Below are positions 53,796-62,300 of a stretch of 64,000 nt of DNA, in pieces; within the stretch, counting starts at the first letter, position 1; each line of letters begins with the position of its first letter. A program made the position numbers and the translations under genes. The DNA is from Bacteroidota bacterium. Lineage in GTDB: Bacteria > Bacteroidota > Bacteroidia > UBA8524. Location: positions 1 through 64,000 of the forward strand of contig WBUH01000015.1 in the NCBI GenBank assembly GCA_008933805.1, in the 5' to 3' direction. Below the pieces are notes generated by a model, which did no database searches, was not told the DNA's origin, and saw only the letters and a program-made list of their open reading frames with translations.

Positions 53796-56700
53796 TTAAT
53801 AATCATAGCTGTTTCCTTTTCGCATCAGCATTGTTTTCTTCAACAGTATGGTAAACTGCTTTTCAACGCTGATATTTTCGTTAAACTTGTTATTAAAGCT
53901 GTTATTTATCAAGGTATTGGTATTTACTTTAGTAGTGTCATCGGGTTGTAGCCCGCACACCCCTGTGTACCAATTATCACCGCGTTCAGATTTATACTTG
54001 AAGAAGTACACCCAGCCCTTTTGCCCTTTAAACTCCACCATTCGCTTATCCAGCATTACAAAGGTATCAGCATACGATTCCTCTGCCTTAAACAGCGATT
54101 GCACTATCAGTTCTTGTGTTTCAAACTTCTTAGGAAAGCGTTCGCTTTGTTCAAGTGCCGCTAAGGTTTTATACAGTTTTGCCCGGTACAAGGTGTGTTT
54201 AGCAAACGGAGTAAACAAGCTGTCGGCCACTTTAATGTCGTTCCTAAGCATTTGGTTTATAATTGTGAGTTTTATATTCAGGTTGTTTAAGCCCATTAAC
54301 TTCTCATAAAACCCTTTTATTTTTTTGTCCTTATAAAAAGGCAATAAAGTACTCGAAAGATTCTCTAAATATTGGTTTGCGTAATAACTGCTATTAGTTC
54401 CGTTGCTTAAATCCTCACGGGTTTGGCGTTTAAGAGCAATCTTAGCTTCGGTTAGTAATTGCGGATACATATTTTTGTACACCTTGGGTTTAATCTGGCT
54501 GCTGTCAACCAATTTAGCCAGCAGTAACACCAACTCTTTCTTGTACTCTGTATAAGGCATTAACTGGAAGAAATCGGGATAAAACGATTTGCTCAGTTGC
54601 AGCGAATCGTCAAAATACCTGAAAATATCACTGGTATTATATTCTGAAACCAACGGAGTTTCTTCTAAAATAAGCTCACGTATCTTTTTATATGATTTTT
54701 CGGTTTTGATTGCTGCCATTGAATACAAGGCAGCCATTTGCAACGCCGAGGTATCGCCTGCTTTGTAATACAACGAGGTAAGGTAGTCCACATTTTCGGG
54801 CAGCTTTATTTCGCGTATTTTATTAATGATTTTTACTTTATAATCTATGTAGTTTTTCTTGCGGCTGTCGCAGGTATCAATCAGCGTTTTCCATGCTTCA
54901 ATATCCTCAGGGAACAAATCCATCTGTCCCATTGATTCTAACGCCTGCGCCCTGTGCGCACTATCCCCGTTCAAATCATTTATGTACACATTGGCACGAC
55001 TGGTAAACAGGTTTTCACCCACTGTGGTATCGGGTAATGGCTCAAACGTGGCATAAAACGTTTTCAAAAATTCACTAGGGCCTTCCGCAGTATCATATTG
55101 GCTGGTAAGCGTGTATTTCACACTGTTTTTAATAATCACTTTACTCCATTTAACCACACTGCTTCCGGTATCGGCATATTTAGTTTCTACAGAAGTATAC
55201 CCGTCTTTGTGTTCAAGCTTACGATAACTGGTTATAAAATCAGAGTTATTGCCTGTGTTTTTCCAATATTTGGCTGAGTCTACGAGGTTATAATATTTTC
55301 CGTAGCGGTAATAATCAACATACACCCCGTTATAACTGTTAGGCGGGAAAAACGAAGCCGTTCTCGAGTCGCCTTTATGTTCTTTTACTTTTTTGGTGGT
55401 GTAACGCCCTTGAAAGTTCCCCGTTTTCTTAGGGGTATATCCTGTTTTAACCCTGAACAAAAGGGTAGAGTCTACGTACTCTTCGGCATTGGGGTAATCC
55501 CTCTGCATGATGGCAAAAGAATTAATGTAATTGTCTGCGGCTGTTGAATCTTTACTGTATTTACAAGCAATCGTATAATGTGTAGTGAGTTTAATGGTAA
55601 AGCGCACTTTCAATCGGTTACTGTCAGGAGTAAGGAACAAAATATCCAGTACAGGGCGGGTATTGTTGTAATAAAACTTACGGCTTATTTCTTCAAGGTT
55701 ATTATTGTCTAAAAACTCAAAAGCAATCCGCTCCACACGTATTGAGTCTTCTTCCAAAAACTTGCCCTGCGAAATATTCTGTTTAATTAAATAATACTGA
55801 TTACGGTTTTCAAAATCAATGGCACTGTACTCGTGGCCGGGCAACCATTTGCTAAAAACGGTAGTGTCGTTATAATACAATGGCGCATGGGGCATACGAA
55901 TGGTGAAAAGGCTATCGGGTGCATAAAAGTTTTGCCAGTTGGTTTTGGCGGGTACCTCTATCCGTATAGAGTTGAAAAAGCGTTCCGCCTCAGGTCCGTT
56001 TACATATTCACCATTACCTGCCAGTTTAAAAATAAAGATTTCGGCAGGGGTTACAAAAATCTGGTATCGTTGCAAGTGTCCGCCTTTGCGCGTGCGGTTG
56101 GTAATATCAAACCCTTCAAATCCAAACTTTGTAATCTTCTTTTGGCTCAATATTTCACCGGGTATGTTTTCATACAACAAACTGTCGATGGTTTTGTATA
56201 AGTACTGGTTATCGTTATTAAGCAACTCAGCAAATGTTTTAACACGCATCACACGGTAGTACGCACCGTTAATCATATCGGCACACAAATATTGCTTCGA
56301 CGTTTCGTTACCCGGAAACTCAAACAGCTTGCCGGGGGTTTCTACCTTGCAATACCCATCGAATGAGGTGTAAGGAGAAAACGTAACCCCAAAGCGAAGT
56401 GTATCCAGTTTTTTCTTTTGGTCGGCATCCCGTTCTCCGATAGTTACAGGGCGCACCGTGTAACCCATTTTGCGCAGCAATTCTATAATACCCTTTTCGC
56501 CCGGTAAATGGGCAGCCCCCACGCCAGTAAACAGGGTTTGGTCTTTCATAATAGAATCCATGCGGTTGGCCATGTTGATGTTTCTGCGGAATAGAATATG
56601 CTCAACAAACGCTTTGCTGGCACCTACCACATTTAGCGAGTCAAGCAAATCAAGGTCGCCTCGGCGATAAGCATCCTCCACCCTTTCACCAAACGAAAGC

Positions 56701-57320
56701 GGGTTGTCATCGTCGCCACTGTAGCGACTGCTACCGGGTATGTAATCCTCTGTTTGGTCGTCATTAGCCAAATCTTCATTTATCTGGTCAAGCTCTTCAA
56801 AACTTTCAAGACCTTTAAACCGTTTGTTTAGTTTTCTGGCTGTCTGAAAAATGTATAAATCCAGATAAGTATCTTCTTCAAAGTTGTCGGAGTATTCGTC
56901 GTTGCGGAACATTAGATAGTTCAGCACCTCTAAGTCGCTCGAAAGGGCAATTTTCAACGCCCTTTTCCGTTTTTCGGCAAGGTGCTTGGTGTGCCCTATA
57001 CCTCCTTCGTTATCTTTATCCCTGTAGTTCCAATGGTCTGATAAAACCGAAGGTTCATTTTCATAAATATAGTCAAGCCAAATGCGGGGGTCAATTTCCA
57101 ATGCGGCCATATCCACATTGTTCAGTGCGATGAAGAAAGAATCGCTTAAGTGAAACGCCACCTTATTGCTCACGTGCATGGTACCGTATAAGTACGATGG
57201 TTTTTTAAGCGAGTTGCCCGTAATTTCCCAAAGCAGTCCTTGGTATTTATTTTTCTTTTGCGCCACAGAGGGTAGGGCAATGGCAAGCAGCAACAAGGCA
57301 CACGTCAGGTATTTCTTCAT
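53796..57320 (-). CDS. TraB/GumN-domain protein with long C-terminal extension
   Basis: Exported protein of 1174 residues with signal peptide (MKKYLTCALLLLAIALPSVA). Residues ~25-300 form a TraB/GumN (Tiki-like) domain: LLWEITGNSLKKPSYLYGTM with the conserved GTMH, then AALEID, and finally GVGAAHLPGEKGIIELLRKM with GxxHLPG. Tiki/TraB proteins include metal-dependent proteases, and the His/Glu positions are present. The remaining ~850 residues are not recognised and look like repeated alpha/beta segments and helical HEAT-like stretches. Family members are usually about 300 residues, so this is a large fusion. Confidence 0.8.
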   Translation of the reverse strand: MKKYLTCALLLLAIALPSVAQKKNKYQGLLWEITGNSLKKPSYLYGTMHVSNKVAFHLSDSFFIALNNVDMAALEIDPRIWLDYIYENEPSVLSDHWNYRDKDNEGGIGHTKHLAEKRKRALKIALSSDLEVLNYLMFRNDEYSDNFEEDTYLDLYIFQTARKLNKRFKGLESFEELDQINEDLANDDQTEDYIPGSSRYSGDDDNPLSFGERVEDAYRRGDLDLLDSLNVVGASKAFVEHILFRRNINMANRMDSIMKDQTLFTGVGAAHLPGEKGIIELLRKMGYTVRPVTIGERDADQKKKLDTLRFGVTFSPYTSFDGYCKVETPGKLFEFPGNETSKQYLCADMINGAYYRVMRVKTFAELLNNDNQYLYKTIDSLLYENIPGEILSQKKITKFGFEGFDITNRTRKGGHLQRYQIFVTPAEIFIFKLAGNGEYVNGPEAERFFNSIRIEVPAKTNWQNFYAPDSLFTIRMPHAPLYYNDTTVFSKWLPGHEYSAIDFENRNQYYLIKQNISQGKFLEEDSIRVERIAFEFLDNNNLEEISRKFYYNNTRPVLDILFLTPDSNRLKVRFTIKLTTHYTIACKYSKDSTAADNYINSFAIMQRDYPNAEEYVDSTLLFRVKTGYTPKKTGNFQGRYTTKKVKEHKGDSRTASFFPPNSYNGVYVDYYRYGKYYNLVDSAKYWKNTGNNSDFITSYRKLEHKDGYTSVETKYADTGSSVVKWSKVIIKNSVKYTLTSQYDTAEGPSEFLKTFYATFEPLPDTTVGENLFTSRANVYINDLNGDSAHRAQALESMGQMDLFPEDIEAWKTLIDTCDSRKKNYIDYKVKIINKIREIKLPENVDYLTSLYYKAGDTSALQMAALYSMAAIKTEKSYKKIRELILEETPLVSEYNTSDIFRYFDDSLQLSKSFYPDFFQLMPYTEYKKELVLLLAKLVDSSQIKPKVYKNMYPQLLTEAKIALKRQTREDLSNGTNSSYYANQYLENLSSTLLPFYKDKKIKGFYEKLMGLNNLNIKLTIINQMLRNDIKVADSLFTPFAKHTLYRAKLYKTLAALEQSERFPKKFETQELIVQSLFKAEESYADTFVMLDKRMVEFKGQKGWVYFFKYKSERGDNWYTGVCGLQPDDTTKVNTNTLINNSFNNKFNENISVEKQFTILLKKTMLMRKGNSYDY

Positions 57321-57460
57321 ATATCAGAGATTTGTAATGTTAAAAGAACGCTTAAAATAGCTTTATCGTGCAAAGAACAAAAAAATGGTCAGTTTCTCAC
57401 AAAACAGCGCGTGTAACTTTTGTTTTTTCGATAAATAGAATTGAGAACGAGGGAATTATT

Positions 57461-57480
57461 ATCGGACAAACTTGTCCGAT
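57461..57480. promoter_or_regulatory. Palindromic operator of the Rrf2 regulator
   Basis: ATCGGACAA-AC-TTGTCCGAT is a perfect 9-bp inverted repeat with a 2-nt centre. It overlaps the -33 box of the promoter just downstream, the position expected for repression by the adjacent Rrf2 protein. Confidence 0.75.
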
Positions 57481-57502
57481 AATAATCAGAAACCTACCTT
57501 TG
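57472..57502 (+). promoter_or_regulatory. Promoter of the Rrf2-globin-kynA operon
   Basis: TTG at 57472-57474 lies in the right arm of the palindrome and is followed after 20 bp by TACCTTTG at 57495-57502, an exact Bacteroidota -7 match. The start site would fall about 8-10 nt before ATG 57517, giving a very short leader. Confidence 0.7.
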
Positions 57503-57516
57503 CCACAACAAAAAGT

Positions 57517-57948
57517 ATGTTTTCAAAAGCTTGTGAATATGCAATAAGGGCAACGCTCTATTTAGCAACAAAGGCTGAACAGAGTCAGCGGGCAGGTCTT
57601 AAGGATATCGCCGAAAGGATAGATTCGCCCGAAGCGTTTACGGCTAAAATATTACAACAGTTAGTTAAAAGCGGTATCGTTACATCTATTAAAGGCCCCG
57701 CAGGGGGCTTTGCTATTGAGCCTGAAAGAGTGCAAACCATCACCTTACAGCACATTGTAAAGGCAATAGACGGGGACTCGATATACGTAGGTTGCGGTTT
57801 GGGACTGAAGGCTTGCTCTGAGAAAAACCCTTGCCCGCTGCATAATCAGTTTAAGGCCATACGCGACGGTTTGCGCGAAATGCTGGAAACCACGACTCTT
57901 TACGACTTGAGTAACGGATTGAAAACAGGAATAACCTTCTTAAAATAA
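57517..57948 (+). CDS. Rrf2-family iron-sulphur regulator (NsrR/IscR-like)
   Basis: Regulator of 143 residues. ATG 57517 (MFSKACEYAIRATLYLATKA) is chosen because the longer frame would include the promoter; the start matches the family. The winged helix-turn-helix is followed by three Cys at about 93, 100 and 106 (VGCGLGLKAC, NPCPLH), spacing C-X6-C-X5-C, as in cluster-binding Rrf2 proteins. Its first neighbour is a truncated globin, so a nitric-oxide- or oxygen-responsive NsrR-like role is likelier than IscR. A palindrome overlaps its own promoter, indicating autoregulation. Confidence 0.9.
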   Translation: MFSKACEYAIRATLYLATKAEQSQRAGLKDIAERIDSPEAFTAKILQQLVKSGIVTSIKGPAGGFAIEPERVQTITLQHIVKAIDGDSIYVGCGLGLKACSEKNPCPLHNQFKAIRDGLREMLETTTLYDLSNGLKTGITFLK

Positions 57949-57974
57949 GAGTTGAAAATGAAAGGAGCATGGAG

Positions 57975-58364
57975 ATGAAAAAGGAAATTGAAACGCTTGA
58001 AGACATACAATTGCTGGTAAATACATTTTACGACCGAGTGAGGGCGGATGAATTATTAGGCCCCATTTTTAATGGTGTGATACAAAACCGCTGGCCTGAA
58101 CATTTGGAAAAGATGTACCGCTTTTGGCAAACGGTGTTGCTGGAAGAGCACACTTATTTAGGCAGCCCCTTTGCTCCACATGCCAAACTTGAGGTAGCCA
58201 AAGAACATTTTGACCGTTGGCTGGCCCTTTTTGAAAACACAGTTGATGAACATTTTACAGGCTTAAAAGCACAGGAGGCCAAATGGCGCGGAAACCGCAT
58301 GGCCGAAATGTTTTTACACAAGATAGAATACATTAGAGTTAACAAAACAACAACCATACTATGA
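57975..58364 (+). CDS. Group III truncated haemoglobin
   Basis: Haem protein of 129 residues. The ATG at 57975 is favoured over the ATG 6 bp upstream because AAAGGAG at 57961-57967 is then at a normal 7-nt spacing. Truncated-globin features include FYDRVRADELLGPIFNG, HLEKMYRFWQTVLL, and the proximal His in KEHFDRWLALF at about 78. Group III globins are thought to handle nitric oxide, peroxide or redox chemistry. It is between an Rrf2 regulator and tryptophan dioxygenase, and its stop overlaps the kynA start by 4 bp (ATGA). Confidence 0.92.
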   Translation: MKKEIETLEDIQLLVNTFYDRVRADELLGPIFNGVIQNRWPEHLEKMYRFWQTVLLEEHTYLGSPFAPHAKLEVAKEHFDRWLALFENTVDEHFTGLKAQEAKWRGNRMAEMFLHKIEYIRVNKTTTIL

Positions 58365-59269
58365 CTGACCAAGAACAACTTATTGCGGCCATTAACGAAA
58401 AGTACAAAGCCCTTGGCGAGAACCCCGACACTTATTTGAAAGGCCTGCTGCAAGCAAAGCCGATAAACTACTGGGACTATATTGAGGTGGATACCTTACT
58501 CTCATTGCAAAAGCCTAAAACAGGGTTTAAGGATGAGGAAATTTTTATCATGTACCATCAGGTTACTGAGCTGATGTTGAAACTGGTGCTGCACGAGGTG
58601 AAACAAATTTGTGCAGAAACACAGCCCGATGAATCGTTTTTGATTACCAAAATAAGCCGCATCAACCGCTATACGGCCATGCTGATAAACTCATTTGATA
58701 TAATGAAAGACGGCATGGACTATGATGACTATAACACCTTCCGTACGGCGTTGGCGCCTGCAAGCGGTTTTCAAAGCGCACAATTCCGCTTTATTGAAAT
58801 TTACTGCACCCGTTTAGAAAATCTTGTAAACGAGGCAGGTAAACAGCATTTGCAGGCTAACCCAAGTATTGAAGAATGTTTTGGGCATATTTATTGGAAA
58901 GATGCGGGGCTTAATCGCAAAACGGGTGAGAAAACCCTTACTCTTCGACAGTTTGAGGAGAAGTATCATGCCCAATTCGTGGCGCTGGCCTACCAAATGA
59001 AGGGGAATACAGTAGAAGATAAGTTTAATGGCATCAGCAACCCCTCGGAAGAGTTGAAACAAAAATTCAGAGAGTTTGACCGTTTGTATAACATTGAATG
59101 GCCGTTGGTGCACCTAAATACCGCAAAACACTACTTAGACAGTAAGGGAGAGAATAAAGCCGCTACAGGCGGTTCTGAATGGAAGAAATACCTTCACCCG
59201 CAGTTTCAGCAACGCAAGTTTTTCCCTTCGTTGTGGAGCGACACTGAGAAACAACATTGGGGCGAATAA
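58361..59269 (+). CDS. kynA: Tryptophan 2,3-dioxygenase
   Basis: Haem enzyme of 302 residues opening the indole ring of tryptophan with oxygen to give N-formylkynurenine, the first step of the kynurenine pathway. The family motif EIFIMYHQVTELMLKLVLHE carries the distal active-site His at about 66. Later motifs include RTALAPASGFQSAQFR and the tail ATGGSEWKKYL. The proximal haem His is likely in TAKHYLDSK. It overlaps the globin gene, so its expression is probably tied to the Rrf2 signal. No other kynurenine-pathway gene is visible in the window. Confidence 0.94.
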   Translation: MTDQEQLIAAINEKYKALGENPDTYLKGLLQAKPINYWDYIEVDTLLSLQKPKTGFKDEEIFIMYHQVTELMLKLVLHEVKQICAETQPDESFLITKISRINRYTAMLINSFDIMKDGMDYDDYNTFRTALAPASGFQSAQFRFIEIYCTRLENLVNEAGKQHLQANPSIEECFGHIYWKDAGLNRKTGEKTLTLRQFEEKYHAQFVALAYQMKGNTVEDKFNGISNPSEELKQKFREFDRLYNIEWPLVHLNTAKHYLDSKGENKAATGGSEWKKYLHPQFQQRKFFPSLWSDTEKQHWGE

Positions 59270-59314
59270 TAATCGTAATTACAATTTTTACAACCACTAA
59301 CCGAGACTAAACAA

Positions 59315-59348
59315 AAACCCCGCTGCAGAAGAGTATCCGCAGCGGGGC
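59315..59348 (-). terminator. Terminator between convergent kynA and the giant T9SS gene
   Basis: CCCCGCTGC / GCAGCGGGG arms with a 12-nt loop; a T-run follows on the minus strand, so it mainly ends the gene at 59378. Confidence 0.8.
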
Positions 59349-59377
59349 AAGGTATAGGTAGATATGGTAGGTTGGTC

Positions 59378-62300
59378 TTAGTTAGTGATTGCCAGTTTTT
59401 TGTTGGCAACACCGTCAGCACCTTGTACACGGATAATGTAATTACCTGCGTTAAGGTGTTGAAGGTCTAATTCAACTACTTTCGACTGGAAGTTGCCTTC
59501 TGGGCTTACTTCCAATACTTTTTGGCCAATCATGTTGTACACGCTAATTGTGGCCGAAGTTTCACGGATGAATTCCATTGAAACATATGCTTTTTCAGTC
59601 GTTGGGTTTGGATATACTTTAACCGCAGCGTCATTAATTACAGCAGGCATAATACCTGTAGCAGTTTTCACTACTACAAGGCCTTTACCAACGGTGCTGG
59701 TATTGCCTGATGGGTCGGTTACGGTGTATTCAACAGTATAATATCCTTCAACGTTCACATCAATGCTTTCTGTAATATTCAGAGTTAGGGCTGCTTTTGG
59801 GTAATAGTTATCAGTGTAATCTACTGAGTCGGCAAGACTGGGTTTAGTTTGTGTGCGTTCAATCACAATCGGGTTATGAACAATCACCACAGGGGCTACC
59901 CTATCCAATACACGTACTGTGCGTATCACAGTGTCAGAAGTATTGTTTTCGCTGTCAGTTATCACATACTTCAAGTCATAATCACCAACCACGGCAGTAT
60001 CAACAACACCCACCACAGAAACTGCGCCTAGTGCTTTGTCGTAGTTATCGGTAGCTGATGAGCCGAACTCGTAGTATGAAGTAAACACATCCATTTCAAC
60101 TACTGATGGACCAATGATGGTAACCACAGGTTTAATGGTATCAGAAACAACCACGTCACGGATTACAGTAGTAGCACTTGCACCGCTGTTATCAGTTACG
60201 TTAAAGAACAATTGGTAAGTACCGGTTACTTTTTCGTTAACGGTGCCGGTAATGGTAGCAACCAACGAAGTATCGTAGTTATCAATTACCTGATGGCCCG
60301 GGTCAACATAAGCAACGTCTACTGCCCAAATCAATGGGTTGTTACCTAATAGAACAATTACTGGTTTAGCAGTATCCAATACAGTTACAAACCTGCTGAT
60401 AGTTCCGGTATTACCCGATGCATCAGTTACAGAATAAGTAAGGGTGTATGTACCTACTTTAGCAGTATCAACCGCACCCGAAACAAGGATTGCAGAAGTT
60501 AGGTTACCGTCAACTATATCAGTAGCAGTAGCTCCCAAATCAGTGTATGAACTGAATACAATAATTGTGTCGCTGGCGTTGCCGTTAAGTGTTACATCAG
60601 GTTTGGTTACATCAGGAGTAACAAGTACCGTGCGGGTAACTGTTGTGGCAGCATTACCTGTACTGTCAGAAACATTGTAGCTAATGGTGTAAGAACCAAC
60701 AACCATAGTATCTACGGTACCAGTCATAACAATATTTGCACTTATATCGCCATCAATATTGTCAAGTGCAGTTGCGCCAAGTTCAGTATAACCACGGCCT
60801 CTCTCAACAGTTATCGGGTTTGAACCAATAAGGGTGATAACGGGTTTAATATCATCGCGGATGATAATAATACGGTAGTCTTCAAACTCACCTACAAAGT
60901 TAGAGCCGCAAGCATTTGGAGAATTGTTAGAGAACGATGCACCAACACGCAAACGGGTATATCCTGTGGGAACAGTTTTAGATACCTTAAAGTTAGCTTT
61001 AAACACTAAGGTTGAAGCATTGGTTTCTGTTGCAATAACCTCTGAGGCATCAAAAGTTCCGTCTTGGTTATAGTCAATCCATGCTTTGCGGCTTATGGTG
61101 TTTTTAGTAGTAGGCCTTTCAAGCGTTAGCTCATACACACCACCCAATACAAGCTCAGTGCTGTATATGTTGGTATAATTTGTATATGCTGATGTACCTG
61201 CGGCACTTTGGTTATCAATAGTGTTTAGCTTCATACGGCTAATGCCTATGTCAGCGTTTAACTGCGATACGAAAGGCTTGCACATAGTTTTTACGTTGAA
61301 GTAGCAGGTACGGACTAATGTATCGTATCCAACACCATTCCAAGTAATAAGGGTTACGTTGTAGCAACCGGGAGCGTTAAACACTAACTCAGGATTGGCG
61401 CTAGAAGCACCGGTACCGTTGCGGTATGAGAAAGTATTTGGAGTAATTATCCAGTTAAACCCTTGTACACAACCGGGAGTTGTATTTGACAAGTGAACGA
61501 AATCACCAACAGAAGGGTTAGTAATGTCAGCTGCAAAATTTGTAGCAGGTTTAACTGAAGGGTTTTGTATTACTATTGATTTGTAAACAGTATCAGAACC
61601 AATACAGTTAGTGGCTACCAGCCTTATGGTGTAATTTCCGGGAGTTGTGTATTGGAAATCAAGTTCTTTGGTAAAGTAGTCGTCTACGTTATCCGCATCA
61701 ATATCCCAATAGTAGCGGGTGTATCCTTCTTCGTTGGTATTGTTTTTCACAACAATATCGGTAGAAGTACAGAAAGTATCAGGAGCAGCAAACGCAGCAG
61801 CTGATTTTTGTGTGGCATTCACACTCCAGTATTCAATTTCAAAACCTTCGGCTACGTTTGCGCCATCTGCAGTAAATACAACAGTAACACGGCCTTGGGT
61901 TGCAACCATAGTTGATGGCATATTCAATACTTGGTTAAGATTTCCACTCAATCCATTTGGATATAAGTTAGCATCCCACAAAGGAGTTCCGGTTGTCTCG
62001 TCACCGTCGTATATACGCAGATAATCAGCGTTAAACTCAGTAACAAGTTTGTTCAACTTCAAGAAAATAGTATCTGCACATTCAGGCTCAATAGCAGAAG
62101 TACAGTTATCACTATTTGAGTAATTAGTGTTACCCAATCCCGAGTCGAAAACTTTTCCGGTAGGGAAAGGAACAGAAGAGTATCCGCAAATATCAAACTG
62201 GTTGTGAACCGTTAAATATTCCTTTTTGCAAAGGGTATCTATACCGTTTACATTTTCAGCAATAAGGCATACGTCAAACTTATCTCCTAAATAGAAGAAC

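Noticed and set aside
57472-57516. TTG start for the Rrf2 regulator at 57472
   Set aside because: That extension would contain the -33 and -7 promoter boxes and half of the operator; the ATG at 57517 matches the family N-terminus.
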